Source of the DNA: SXRF01 sp038043465
GTDB lineage: Bacteria > Pseudomonadota > Alphaproteobacteria > Rickettsiales > SXRF01
Assembly (NCBI GenBank): GCA_038043465.1
Contig: JBBTBX010000022.1
Span: 1-38,793, forward strand
DNA length: 38,793 nt
Direction of reading: 5' to 3'
This document shows positions 22,866 through 31,973 of the stretch, in pieces. The first letter of the stretch is position 1; each line of letters opens with the position of its first letter. The notes beneath the pieces are model-generated. The model searched no databases. It was given only the letters and a program-made list of their open reading frames with translations, and had not been told where the DNA came from. The position numbers were made by a program, and so were the translations under genes.

Positions 22866-24175
22866 AATGAATCAACAATATTTTCTATCTCATTTTGGTT
22901 TTCACCTTCCGCCATAATACGGATAAGCGGTTCTGTTCCAGATTCGCGGATAAATATTCTGCCTCTATTACCAAGAGTCGCAGAAGCCTTATTTATTTCT
23001 TGTTGGACAGTTTGGTTTTCTAGCGGTGATGTTCCACCATATTTTACGTTCTTGAGTAGTTGTGGCATAGGTTTGAACAATGTGCTGTGCTTGCTTAATT
23101 TGCCTCCTGCTTCACGTAGGTAAGCCAGAATCTGCAGCGCAGCTATTATCCCGTCACCAGTAGTACTATAATCACTAAGTATAATGTGACCTGATTGCTC
23201 GCCCCCCAGATTAAAATTATGCTCACGCATATGCTCAACCACGTAGCGGTCGCCAACATTAGTGCGTATCAGGTTAAGTCCAATGTTTTTCAAATATTTT
23301 TCCAGCCCCATATTGGACATTTGTGTAGCTACAATACCGTTGCCGCGTAGTTTCCCGCTCTTATGCAAGTTGGTTGCTATGATTGCCATCAGCTGATCAC
23401 CATCGGCAATTTTTCCATTTTCATCGCAGATAATCAGTCGGTCAGCATCACCATCAAGAGCGATTCCTATATCCGCTTTTTCGCGTACTACCATTTCGCA
23501 TAGTTTTTGCGGTGAGGTCGAGCCACAATTATCATTTATATTAAAACCATCTGGTTGAACGCCAATAGGTATTATTTTCGCGCCTAATTCTTGTAAAATC
23601 ATGGGCGCGACATGATAAGCTGCGCCGTTAGCACAATCCACCACTATTTTCATGCCATCAAGGGTAAGATTCTTAGGGAAAGTGCTTTTCGCATGTTCAA
23701 TATAACGTCCAGCAGCATCATCCAAGCGTCTAGCGCGCCCTAATTTATCTGGGCTTACGCGGGCATCAAAACGGTTCTCAGAGATGAGTGTTTCAATCGC
23801 ATTTTCAACCTCATCAGAGAGCTTATAGCCATCTGGACCAAAAAGTTTTATACCATTATCGTGATATGGATTATGGGAAGCGGAAATCATCACTCCCAAA
23901 TCAGCGCGTAATGATTTTACCAGCATGGCGACCGCAGGGGTCGGCATTGGCCCGACCAGAACCACATCCATTCCAACCGCAATAAAACCAGCAGTGAGAG
24001 CTGGTTCAATCAGATACCCTGAAAGCCGTGTGTCTTTGGCGATAACTACGCGGTGGCGATGTTCCCCGCGTAAGAACTGCTGTCCTGCCGCCATTCCAAC
24101 CTTCAGGGCAACATCAGCTGTCATCGGGTGAGTATTTGCCGTTCCTCGTATTCCGTCTGTACCGAATAGTTTCAT
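22826..24175 (-). CDS. glmM: phosphoglucosamine mutase
   Basis: GlmM turns glucosamine-6-phosphate into glucosamine-1-phosphate on the way to UDP-GlcNAc for peptidoglycan and LPS. The 449-residue protein starts MKLFGTDGIRGTAN, has the phosphoserine loop GVMISASHNPYHDNGIK with Ser100, the magnesium loop ALDGDADRLIICD near 240, the sugar-binding GGEQSGHIILSDYSTTGDG and the phosphate-binding RESGTEPLIRIMAEG close to the C-terminus. All active-site motifs of the family are present at normal spacing. Its start is only three bases after the ftsH stop, and it overlaps thiD by 40 bases. ftsH-glmM is a widespread alphaproteobacterial order. Confidence 0.96.
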   Translation of the reverse strand: MKLFGTDGIRGTANTHPMTADVALKVGMAAGQQFLRGEHRHRVVIAKDTRLSGYLIEPALTAGFIAVGMDVVLVGPMPTPAVAMLVKSLRADLGVMISASHNPYHDNGIKLFGPDGYKLSDEVENAIETLISENRFDARVSPDKLGRARRLDDAAGRYIEHAKSTFPKNLTLDGMKIVVDCANGAAYHVAPMILQELGAKIIPIGVQPDGFNINDNCGSTSPQKLCEMVVREKADIGIALDGDADRLIICDENGKIADGDQLMAIIATNLHKSGKLRGNGIVATQMSNMGLEKYLKNIGLNLIRTNVGDRYVVEHMREHNFNLGGEQSGHIILSDYSTTGDGIIAALQILAYLREAGGKLSKHSTLFKPMPQLLKNVKYGGTSPLENQTVQQEINKASATLGNRGRIFIRESGTEPLIRIMAEGENQNEIENIVDSLCQEVNKTQMLAS

Positions 24176-24178
24176 AGA

Positions 24179-26095
24179 TTATGCCGATGCGCTACTTTCA
24201 TCACTTTTTTTTGTGCGTGAAGAAGGTAAAGAGGATTTTGTAACTATTTTTTTCTCTATCTCAACACGTTTAATTGCTTCACCATTTATCAAACCGCGTA
24301 TCTCATCACCAGTAAGTGTTTCAAATTCCAGTAAAGCCTGTGCAATACTGTGTAATTCATCAATATGCTCGGTAAGAATTTTATTTGCATTAACATGTGC
24401 TTCTTCAACAAAACGCTTCACTTCATCATCAATTATATTCGCCATTTGTTCTGAAGATGAGCGCGACGGAGTACCGTAGCCAAGGAATGATTCCTGTTGT
24501 TCAGCACCATAAAATAGTGGTCCTATTTTATCACTCATGCCCCACTCGCTAACCATGGCACGCGCCAGTTTGCTGGCGTATTTTATGTCAGATGAAGCTC
24601 CACTTGATACCTTATCATAACCGAAAATAATTTCCTCTGCAACACGTCCGCCCATCGAAACGGCTAAATCTGCGATCATTTTTTCACGCAAATATGATAA
24701 TTTATCAGCTTCTGGTAGGCGCATAACCATGCCCAGAGCGCGACCGCGCGGAATTATGGTGGCTTTATGAATCGGGTCAGAGGCTGGGAAATAGAGCGAT
24801 ACGAGAGCATGTCCGCCTTCGTGATAGGCAGTCATTTTTTTCTCATCATCACTCATCACCATAGATTTACGTTCTGAACCCATCATTACTTTGTCTTTTG
24901 CGGATTCTAAATCACGTTGGCTCACTACTTTTTTGCCAAGACGGGCAGCAAGCAATGCTGCTTCATTCACTATATTGGCAAGGTCAGCACCAGAAAACCC
25001 TGGCGTTCCACGGGCTATAATTTTAGCGTCAACATCAGGTGCTTTAGGAACTTTGCGCAAATGCACTTCCAGAATTTTTGTGCGCCCATTTATGTCAGGA
25101 TTAGGGACAGTAATTTGCCTATCAAAACGGCCAGGGCGGAGCAGGGCAGGGTCAAGAACATCAGGGCGGTTAGTGGCAGCAACGATGATTACGCTTTCAT
25201 TGGCATCAAAGCCATCCATTTCTACCAACAACTGATTTAGCGTTTGTTCGCGCTCGTCGTTACCGCCTCCATGCCCAGCTCCACGATGTCGTCCAACAGC
25301 ATCAATTTCATCAATGAAAATTATGCAGGGAGAATTTTTTTTGCCTTGCTCAAACATATCACGCACTCGTGACGCGCCAACGCCTACAAACATTTCCACG
25401 AAATCTGAACCAGATATTGTAAAAAACGGTACTTTCGCTTCACCGGCAATAGCGCGGGCGAGCAGGGTTTTACCAGTTCCAGGAGGGCCAACCAGCAGGC
25501 AGCCGCGCGGTATCTTTGCTCCAAGACGTTGATATTTATGTGGGTCTTTAAGAAAATCTACTACTTCGTGCAAATCGTCTTTAGCTTCTTCAATGCCAGC
25601 AACATCGTCAAAAGTGATACGCTCAGTTTTTTCAGTTAGTAATTTTGCTCGTGATTTTCCAAATCCTAATGCTCCTCCACGTCCACCAGCACCGCCCTGC
25701 ATTTGCCGCATGAATGATACGGCGATAATTATCAGCAAAATAACAGGTAGTGCAGATAACAAGATGCTCCAGAATGATTCTTTGCCTTCATCGCTGGTTA
25801 CATTAATTTTTACTTTTTTTGCAGTCAGGCGTTCGGTAAGGTTAGGATAATCTGGAGTTTGGGTGACAAAAGCTGTTCCATCGGTCAGATGTCCGACAAC
25901 GCTAGACCCTTTAGTGAATCCATTACGTATGGTTACATCAGCTACTTGCCCTTGATCGATTTTTTCAAGGAAATCAGAAAAAGCTATCTTATTGTAACCG
26001 CTGCGTTCGGCATTATCCTGCAGCATATTAAACAAACCAAGTAGCAATATAACTAGTGCCACCCATACAAATATATTCTTACCAAAATTAGGCAC
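24179..26095 (-). CDS. ftsH: ATP-dependent zinc metalloprotease FtsH
   Basis: The 638-residue inner-membrane protease has two membrane segments (about 7-25 and 108-129) around a periplasmic domain, then an AAA+ module: Walker A GPPGTGKT (203-210), the pore motif MFVG (235-238), Walker B IIFIDEID (258-265) and the second region of homology ATNRPDVLDPALLRPGRFDR (307-326). The M41 zinc site is HEGGH (425-429). The C-terminal tail is Lys/Ser-rich. It degrades misassembled membrane proteins and regulators such as LpxC-type targets. It lies in the tol-pal-tilS-ftsH-glmM block, 34 bases after tilS. Confidence 0.97.
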   Translation of the reverse strand: MPNFGKNIFVWVALVILLLGLFNMLQDNAERSGYNKIAFSDFLEKIDQGQVADVTIRNGFTKGSSVVGHLTDGTAFVTQTPDYPNLTERLTAKKVKINVTSDEGKESFWSILLSALPVILLIIIAVSFMRQMQGGAGGRGGALGFGKSRAKLLTEKTERITFDDVAGIEEAKDDLHEVVDFLKDPHKYQRLGAKIPRGCLLVGPPGTGKTLLARAIAGEAKVPFFTISGSDFVEMFVGVGASRVRDMFEQGKKNSPCIIFIDEIDAVGRHRGAGHGGGNDEREQTLNQLLVEMDGFDANESVIIVAATNRPDVLDPALLRPGRFDRQITVPNPDINGRTKILEVHLRKVPKAPDVDAKIIARGTPGFSGADLANIVNEAALLAARLGKKVVSQRDLESAKDKVMMGSERKSMVMSDDEKKMTAYHEGGHALVSLYFPASDPIHKATIIPRGRALGMVMRLPEADKLSYLREKMIADLAVSMGGRVAEEIIFGYDKVSSGASSDIKYASKLARAMVSEWGMSDKIGPLFYGAEQQESFLGYGTPSRSSSEQMANIIDDEVKRFVEEAHVNANKILTEHIDELHSIAQALLEFETLTGDEIRGLINGEAIKRVEIEKKIVTKSSLPSSRTKKSDESSASA

Positions 26096-26129
26096 GTTCA
26101 GCAGCCTCCTAAGACAATGAAAATTATAT

Positions 26130-27488
26130 TCAGCTATTCATAACGGAAAAACAGCTATCAGCAAGCGGTTTTGCAGGGTGAAATTGTATATCCGGCATGG
26201 TACTAAAAACCCTGATTTTCTCATTCATATAGACAATATGGGGTACACATAGCAGTTCTTCAAGTGACCATAATGACGGAAATGTCCGAATAATACGGTC
26301 TGGCGGCATGTTTTTTAACAGATGTTTGGCGTTTTTCCTAACTTCTACAAGGCCTCTGCTACCTAATGCCTGAACTCTGATATGAGTATTTTTTGTGTCT
26401 GATGATATTTTTATCACAAAGCGTTTATCCCAAAGTACAGACATATCTGGTTCTACGACAATAGGAGGAGAGATTGCATTATATTCACGGTAGACTAGGA
26501 TAATATTACCCTTCACTGCTTCAAACAACAAGCCACCGATGCTGTATTTTGAGTTTAATTCATTGTTTTTAATCAACTGTTTTAAAGATTGTAGTTGGCT
26601 TGTACGTGGCGGGTGATCAGAGCCACTTAGTGTGCGGATTAAACTAGCTAATGCCTTCAGCGAAATTTCACCATCAAGATTATTGAACTCCTGAATATTT
26701 ATGGTGGCATACCCTTTCGAAAATACAGAAACGCAGTTAGTTATCTGACTGACTAGTTTATTTTCCAATATATTACGGAACTTTCCAAATTGTTCAGCAA
26801 TAATTACACTTCTTTTCTTTATATCAATATTATTATCAATTTGTGCCAGTTGTTGCCTTATATGAACACGGGCATATGATGAATTATGGTTAGATGGATC
26901 TTCAAGCCATTCTTGGTTTCTTTTTTTTAAAGTTGTAATAAGACGCGCTTTAGGAATTTTTAGCAATGGGCGCAATAACCTAACTCCTTCTACTATTCTT
27001 TGGGCGGATATAGCACTTAAACCGTCCAGACCACTGCCACGCGCTAGACGAAAGAACATGGTTTCCACATGGTCATCAAGATGGTGTGCGGTAAGTAGAT
27101 GCAGAATATTATTTTCTCTGCACCATTCCAGCATCAATTCATAACGGGCATTGCGCGCGTTTTCCTGTATAGAAGTATGGATAGGTGAGGGAGGTTGCCA
27201 GCATAGTGTATATTGGTCTATACCTAGATATTCACACCACTTTCTGACTTGTAACGCTTCAGCTGCTGCTTCTGATCTAAGATTGTGGTTTACTGTAAGT
27301 GCAACCACCTTGCCATTTTTAGCCTTTGCCCAATCATTTGCCAAAAGAAGAAGAGCCATGCTGTCTGCTCCTCCTGAGACTGCCACAGCTACTACAGGAG
27401 CAGGCTCGAAATAGCCAAGAGAAGCAATCAGCCAATCAAATTCTGATGATGATAAAAATGTACAATTAGCGGAATTATTTGCAATCAA
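26130..27488 (-). CDS. tilS: tRNA(Ile)-lysidine synthase
   Basis: TilS modifies C34 of tRNA-Ile(CAU) to lysidine so that it reads AUA. In 452 residues: the PP-loop SGGADS (38-43), NHNLRSEA near 88, NARNARYELM near 132, LLTAHHLDDHVETMFFRLARGSGLDGL near 150 and RPLLKIPKARL near 194, followed by the linker and the less conserved C-terminal tRNA-binding domain. The start is TTG at 27488, with AGGAA about ten bases upstream inside the end of cpoB (14-base overlap); I see no better in-frame start. The position between cpoB and ftsH is standard for alphaproteobacteria. Confidence 0.94.
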   Translation of the reverse strand: MIANNSANCTFLSSSEFDWLIASLGYFEPAPVVAVAVSGGADSMALLLLANDWAKAKNGKVVALTVNHNLRSEAAAEALQVRKWCEYLGIDQYTLCWQPPSPIHTSIQENARNARYELMLEWCRENNILHLLTAHHLDDHVETMFFRLARGSGLDGLSAISAQRIVEGVRLLRPLLKIPKARLITTLKKRNQEWLEDPSNHNSSYARVHIRQQLAQIDNNIDIKKRSVIIAEQFGKFRNILENKLVSQITNCVSVFSKGYATINIQEFNNLDGEISLKALASLIRTLSGSDHPPRTSQLQSLKQLIKNNELNSKYSIGGLLFEAVKGNIILVYREYNAISPPIVVEPDMSVLWDKRFVIKISSDTKNTHIRVQALGSRGLVEVRKNAKHLLKNMPPDRIIRTFPSLWSLEELLCVPHIVYMNEKIRVFSTMPDIQFHPAKPLADSCFSVMNS

Positions 27489-28401
27489 TGCGTTTCTGTT
27501 CCTGCTCAGCCTTTTGTGCTACAGCAGCTGAGCCATTTTTAAATTTAGCAACAACCTGTCCAAGAACGACGCAAGCTTCCTTATCACGCTTAAGTGAATT
27601 CAGCGTCATAGCCAGTTTCAAGAGATTATCCGGTGCTTTAGGACCGTTTGGGAGCTCTTCGAAACCTTGTCTGAAACTATCAGCGGCTTTTATATAATCC
27701 CTACGTATATAGTAAGTCTCGCCCTGCCAGTAATAAGCATTACCAATGAGAGGATCTTTCGGGTGTTTTTTTATGAATGTAGCAAAAGTCTCTGCTGCCT
27801 TATCATATTGTGTCTGGTTAAGCAGACGGAAAGCGTAATTATAATGGTCACGCGAGGTGGCAAACTCTTCTTCTGTAGCACTTTCTTCATCTTCCTGTGG
27901 ATTCTGTGCTGGCTTACCTGCGGTATCAACAACCTTACCCAGAGAACGACCATTTCTATCAAGCTCAGCTTTCAGATTTTCATCGGGAACTTTTCTTTGT
28001 GCCGGAGCTTGAAGTTGGGAATTATCCTGAGCCGATGCACCAGAAGCATTGCCGAGTTCACCAAACCTGAAATCAGTATCACGCTGTAATTTATCCAAGC
28101 TTTCAGAGAGTTTGCGAACTTTAAACTCATTTTCCTCTGCCTTACCAAGAAGTGTACGCATTTGCTCTTCCATACCGCTTAAACGCACTTCAAGATCAAC
28201 ACCACCACCTCCTGATGGTGCAGAGCCTGCAGAACCAGAGGAAGAGCGCGATAGTTGCCTTTGTAGCAACATCAAATCACGTTCCAGCTTTTCTATCCTC
28301 GCGCCACTTCCATCATCCATGTTCTGGGCAGAAACTGGACAAGAAAGAGACATTGTCATGGCTATAAAAACTGTTGATGTCAGGTAGATTTTTTTTATCA
28401 T
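27475..28401 (-). CDS. cpoB: CpoB/YbgF, Tol-Pal-associated periplasmic coiled-coil/TPR protein
   Basis: The 308-residue protein has a signal peptide (cut after VSA, about 25), a coiled coil at 35-110 broken by a Ser/Gly-rich insert (SRSSSGSAGSAPSGGGG), a polar linker and a C-terminal TPR domain (about 185-305: YNYAFRLLNQTQYDKAAETF, NAYYWQGETYYIRRDY). CpoB links Tol-Pal-driven outer-membrane constriction to peptidoglycan synthesis at division. It is the gene next to pal, as in most Proteobacteria, and overlaps tilS by 14 bases. An 11-base-pair hairpin lies in the gap before it. Confidence 0.93.
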   Translation of the reverse strand: MIKKIYLTSTVFIAMTMSLSCPVSAQNMDDGSGARIEKLERDLMLLQRQLSRSSSGSAGSAPSGGGGVDLEVRLSGMEEQMRTLLGKAEENEFKVRKLSESLDKLQRDTDFRFGELGNASGASAQDNSQLQAPAQRKVPDENLKAELDRNGRSLGKVVDTAGKPAQNPQEDEESATEEEFATSRDHYNYAFRLLNQTQYDKAAETFATFIKKHPKDPLIGNAYYWQGETYYIRRDYIKAADSFRQGFEELPNGPKAPDNLLKLAMTLNSLKRDKEACVVLGQVVAKFKNGSAAVAQKAEQEQKRIDCK

Positions 28402-28459
28402 AATAACCGTTGGGAATACTTACAAACTATATATTTACACAATATTTAAACGAATTTCA

Positions 28460-28489
28460 CCCCGTATCAACAGATATTTTGATACGGGG
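28460..28489 (-). promoter_or_regulatory. strong hairpin between pal and cpoB
   Basis: CCCCGTATCAA (28460-28470) and TTGATACGGGG (28479-28489) form a perfect 11-base-pair stem with an eight-base loop. On the coding (minus) strand the T-run lies before the stem and none follows it, so this is not a standard intrinsic terminator. It may protect the pal end of the mRNA or mark a processing site that sets pal above cpoB. The 115-base gap holds nothing else I can assign. Confidence 0.7.
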
Positions 28490-28516
28490 CGAAAAAAAGA
28501 TTTTAAGATAACGGTA

Positions 28517-29005
28517 TTACTGACTGGTAGCGACAGTTACACCACGGCGGTTTTGACCCCATGATGACTCATCAGAACCAACAACAGCCGGACGTTCTTT
28601 GCCGTAGCTGATGGTAGAAACACGGTTTCCGGAAACACCGAGACCAACCAGAAATTTCTTAACAGCAGTAGCACGACGCTCACCGAGAGCTATGTTATAT
28701 TCACGTGTACCACGTTCATCGCAATGACCCTCAATGGTTATGTTAACGTTTGAATGTTGTTTAAGCCAAGTAGCCTGAACTTCCAGTATCTGTTGAGCTT
28801 CAGCTGTTAGTTGTGAGCTGTCTAAATCGAACAGAACACGGTCGCTAACATTGCGTTCGCTATCAAGATAACCACCAGTGCCACCATTCATAGAAGCATT
28901 GCTGCCGCTACCATCACCAGTACCGCCAGCATCTGGGTTAGTATCGCAGGCTGAAAGAAGAAAAACTGCGGAGAGAACCGCAACCGATTTAACAAATATA
29001 TTCAT
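28517..29005 (-). CDS. pal: peptidoglycan-associated lipoprotein Pal
   Basis: The 162-residue lipoprotein has a signal with lipobox LSAC (Cys20 lipidated), a Gly/Asn/Ser-rich linker and an OmpA-like peptidoglycan-binding domain: FDLDSSQLTAEAQQIL, NVTIEGHCDERGTREYN with the Asp and Arg that bind diaminopimelate, and ALGERRATAVKKFL. It anchors the outer membrane to peptidoglycan and is pulled by TolB/TolA. AGGAG lies seven bases before the ATG. A 216-base gap separates it from tolB; in that gap a TATAAT on the minus strand (29076-29071) may be part of a pal promoter, but its -35 box is poor. Confidence 0.96.
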   Translation of the reverse strand: MNIFVKSVAVLSAVFLLSACDTNPDAGGTGDGSGSNASMNGGTGGYLDSERNVSDRVLFDLDSSQLTAEAQQILEVQATWLKQHSNVNITIEGHCDERGTREYNIALGERRATAVKKFLVGLGVSGNRVSTISYGKERPAVVGSDESSWGQNRRGVTVATSQ

Positions 29006-29221
29006 ACATCTACTCCTAAAGCAAAAAATTAAAATGATTACCCCGAAAATCCCATGAATTGCGTAGCTGCATTATACTGTTAATCCAATGAATTACGAAA
29101 GAACGTATCACCTGTAACATTTCAAGCGGCAAGGCAACTGTGTAATGGTCTACCAATTAGCGAAAACCCGCTATAAATCAATATTAATCGCGCTTACCGA
29201 GTATAAAATAACATCGATGTG

Positions 29222-30544
29222 CTATAATGGCAACAGTGGCGACCATGCTGGATCTGAAGCAGCCATCGGTGTCATTACCTCACGCAAATTGGAGCCTGTA
29301 ATATCAACGGAATACAGGCGCACATTGCCAGCTTGTCCACGTGACGAAGGCGATTGACGGTGGAACATAATCACACGACCATTTGGCGACCAAGTAGGAC
29401 CTTCATCGAGATAGCTTTCAGTAAGTAAACGCTCACCGCTGCCATCATTCCGCATAACACCTATGTAGAACCTGCCATTTGCCATTTTGGTAAAGGCAAC
29501 CAGATCACCACGTGGTGACCATACCGGAGTTCCATAACGACCATTACCAAAGCTGATGCGCTTGATGTCGCTGCCATCTGCATTCATGGTATAGAGCTGT
29601 TGCGAACCGCCACGGTCAGAGTTAAATACAATCTGGCTGCCATCGGGAGAATAGCTTGGAGATGTGTCAATAGCACTGCCATTGGTAAGTTTAACTAAGC
29701 GACGAGCACGCAAGTCCATTTTGAATATCTGGGTACTGCCACCATTGGCAACAGACATTATGATTGAGTTGCCATCATTGGAAAAACGTGGAGCGAAGGA
29801 CATTCCATCAAAATTTCCGAGGGATTCTTCGCGTCCTGTCTGCAGGTCACGCAGGAAAACGCGCGGTTGTTTTCCGGCATAGGACATATACAATATTTCC
29901 TGAGAATTTGGTGAAAAACGCGGGGTCAGCACCAGAAAACGTCCATCAGTCAGGAATTTATGATTCTCTCCGTCCTGATCCATGATAGCCAGCCTTTTAA
30001 CGCGCTTCAGGGCAGGGCCACTCTCGGAAACATAAACAACACGCGAATCAAAATAGCCATTTTCACCAGTGAGGCGTTTGTATATTTCATCGGCCATGAT
30101 GTGGGCAATACGCCGCCAGTTATTGCTGAAAGTATTATATTCCTTACCAGCTATCTGTTCTTCGCCATAGACATCCCAAAGGCGGAAAGATACTTTTACT
30201 TTGCCACCACCGCTATCTGTAACGCTTCCGGTGATAAGGGCAGTCGCGCTTATCTGCCGCCAGTCGGCAAAACGCGGGGTTACAGTCTGCGCAGTTATCT
30301 GTTCAATAAATGCACTTTGGTTGATTGGCTTGAATAAACCTGAGCGTTCCAGATCGGCGGAAACCACGCGTATGATGTCAGTACCAACAGAATTGCCAGG
30401 CAGGTTAGGAAGCGCAATCGGCATTGGTTCAGCATTGCCACGAGTTATGTCAATACGCAGCGCAGCTTTGGCTGACAAAGGAATGAACGAAAGCAATGCT
30501 ACAGTGGCGAATGCATACAGGCTGGAAAATTTAAAAATACGCAT
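29222..30544 (-). CDS. tolB: Tol-Pal system periplasmic protein TolB
   Basis: The 440-residue protein has a signal peptide (cut after AKA, about 27), an N-terminal alpha/beta domain (about 30-160) and a six-bladed beta-propeller with repeated PD40 motifs: DTSPSYSPDGSQIVFNSDRG, GTPVWSPRGDLVAFTK and GPTWSPNGRVIMFHR. The segment after the signal (ALRIDITRGNAEPMPIALP) is the mobile N-terminus that contacts TolA. It binds Pal and is released by TolA during envelope constriction. It follows tolA after about 100 bases on the same strand. Confidence 0.96.
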   Translation of the reverse strand: MRIFKFSSLYAFATVALLSFIPLSAKAALRIDITRGNAEPMPIALPNLPGNSVGTDIIRVVSADLERSGLFKPINQSAFIEQITAQTVTPRFADWRQISATALITGSVTDSGGGKVKVSFRLWDVYGEEQIAGKEYNTFSNNWRRIAHIMADEIYKRLTGENGYFDSRVVYVSESGPALKRVKRLAIMDQDGENHKFLTDGRFLVLTPRFSPNSQEILYMSYAGKQPRVFLRDLQTGREESLGNFDGMSFAPRFSNDGNSIIMSVANGGSTQIFKMDLRARRLVKLTNGSAIDTSPSYSPDGSQIVFNSDRGGSQQLYTMNADGSDIKRISFGNGRYGTPVWSPRGDLVAFTKMANGRFYIGVMRNDGSGERLLTESYLDEGPTWSPNGRVIMFHRQSPSSRGQAGNVRLYSVDITGSNLREVMTPMAASDPAWSPLLPL

Positions 30545-30644
30545 GTGTAATATCCTATGAAAATTTATATTTCCCGCTATTCATAATTTATGTAGTAATA
30601 GAATGTCAATAGCTGGATTATCCTAGTATTTTTATTGCAGCATT

Positions 30645-31511
30645 TCATTGTAGCATTTCTTCTGGATTAAAGCGCAAATCTAACTCTCTCCAAGCCGCAT
30701 ATTTATCAGGTGATAAATTTTTAAGGGGAGTGCATTGACGAACTGCGCGCAAAGCAGCATCGCCAGCAGCACGGTAGAAACTGTCAGAATTATACTTGCT
30801 AACGCTTTCACTTGCTATTGCAGCTTTTATAAGGCTTCCGTCAATATTGTATTCAGCATGTATTACAATAATCAACTCGTGTGCGTTTTTAGCACCGCTT
30901 GGGGCATTCCAGCATGGATAGAATTGGCTCTTGATAGCGTCTAGCTCGCTCAGAGACATTTGCTGGCTTGGATCATATATGCTGGACTTTGCTCTAGGTG
31001 TTGGCGCGGTTTTTTCCTCAACCGGCTTCTTCTGATCCTTACTTTCCTTTTGTGCAGTTTCTTTAACTGCCTTTAAGATGGCATCAAGCGAATCTTCCTT
31101 GGGTTTTGGTTTCTTCACATCTTTTTTCGGCTCAGGCTTTTTAGGCTCCGGCTTAGGCACTGGTTTGGGTTCAGGCTTTACCGGCTCAGGCTTTTTTTCT
31201 TCCGGTTTTGGCGGAGTTGGCACAGGAGTCGGTTCTGGTGGTTCTGGTGTCGCTTCAGCAGTTTTTACCGGAGGAGAGGGTTTTTTCTGTACTTCCTCTT
31301 TTGGTTCCGGCTTTGGTTTTTCTGCTTTCTCCGCTTCGGAATTTTTCACATTACTTTTTTCAGTAATCGGCAGTATCTCAACAGTGATGGCTGTAGGTTC
31401 AACTGGCGGATCGTTTCTCAGGATTGACGGCAGGCCAAATATGAGCAGCAGTAGTAAAAGCAAGTGGAATACTACTGAATAAACTATACCTTTGCCACGC
31501 TCACGATGCAC
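30645..31511 (-). CDS. tolA: TolA, with Pro/Lys/Glu-rich spacer
   Basis: The 288-residue protein has a single N-terminal membrane anchor (YSVVFHLLLLLLLIFGLP, about 11-28), a long spacer of repeated P-K-P-E units (about 55-145) and a C-terminal TolA/TonB-like domain (about 175-288) with Cys in FYPCWNAP and VRQCTPLKN, placed to form the usual disulfide. The spacer is polyproline-like rather than the long Ala/Lys helix of E. coli TolA, so it should be stiff and extended. It carries force from TolQR to TolB/Pal. The start is GTG at 31511, three bases after the tolR stop, with AGAG upstream. Confidence 0.93.
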   Translation of the reverse strand: MHRERGKGIVYSVVFHLLLLLLLIFGLPSILRNDPPVEPTAITVEILPITEKSNVKNSEAEKAEKPKPEPKEEVQKKPSPPVKTAEATPEPPEPTPVPTPPKPEEKKPEPVKPEPKPVPKPEPKKPEPKKDVKKPKPKEDSLDAILKAVKETAQKESKDQKKPVEEKTAPTPRAKSSIYDPSQQMSLSELDAIKSQFYPCWNAPSGAKNAHELIIVIHAEYNIDGSLIKAAIASESVSKYNSDSFYRAAGDAALRAVRQCTPLKNLSPDKYAAWRELDLRFNPEEMLQ

Positions 31512-31514
31512 AGA

Positions 31515-31970
31515 TTATCTCTTATCCGAGGCAGGAACGCCTCCCGTATCGGTAATAAGCGCAACTTTACCAAAGCCAGCTTCATTTATTTGGCCTACCA
31601 CCTCCATCATTTTGCCATAATCAACATTTTTATCACCGCGCACAAATATCCTGGTATCTTTTTTCTGGCCGGTAATGGCAGAAAGTTTTGCTTGCAACTC
31701 CTTAAGCAGCACAGGAGTTTTCTGGATATAAATTTTTCCGGTAGCAGTTACTGATATAGATAGCGGTTCATCCTGCCCAGCAACTGGTGATGAGTTCGCT
31801 TTCGGCAGATCTACGGTAACCCCGCTGGTCATCATCGGTGCAGCAACCATGAAGATGATAAGGAGAACAAGCATCACATCCACCATCGGGGTGATGTTTA
31901 TTTCAGAAAAATTGTCAGCGCGAGTAGTGCGCCTGCGTCTGCCGTTTCCTCCACCTAAACTCGCTCCCAT
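31515..31970 (-). CDS. tolR: TolR, ExbD-family proton-channel subunit
   Basis: The 151-residue protein has an Arg-rich cytoplasmic start, one membrane helix (about 28-46) with the proton-binding Asp31 in TPMVDVMLVLLIIFMVAAP, and a periplasmic domain ending in VGQINEAGFGKVALIT. With TolQ it forms the motor that uses proton flow to drive TolA. It lies three bases after tolQ and three bases before tolA, so the three are one translational unit. Confidence 0.96.
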   Translation of the reverse strand: MGASLGGGNGRRRRTTRADNFSEINITPMVDVMLVLLIIFMVAAPMMTSGVTVDLPKANSSPVAGQDEPLSISVTATGKIYIQKTPVLLKELQAKLSAITGQKKDTRIFVRGDKNVDYGKMMEVVGQINEAGFGKVALITDTGGVPASDKR

Positions 31971-31973
31971 ATA

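Noticed and set aside
31078..31482. A Gly/Ser/Phe-rich plus-strand open frame of 134 codons.
   Set aside because: It is the antisense shadow of the Pro/Lys/Glu-rich tolA spacer; codon bias alone keeps it open.
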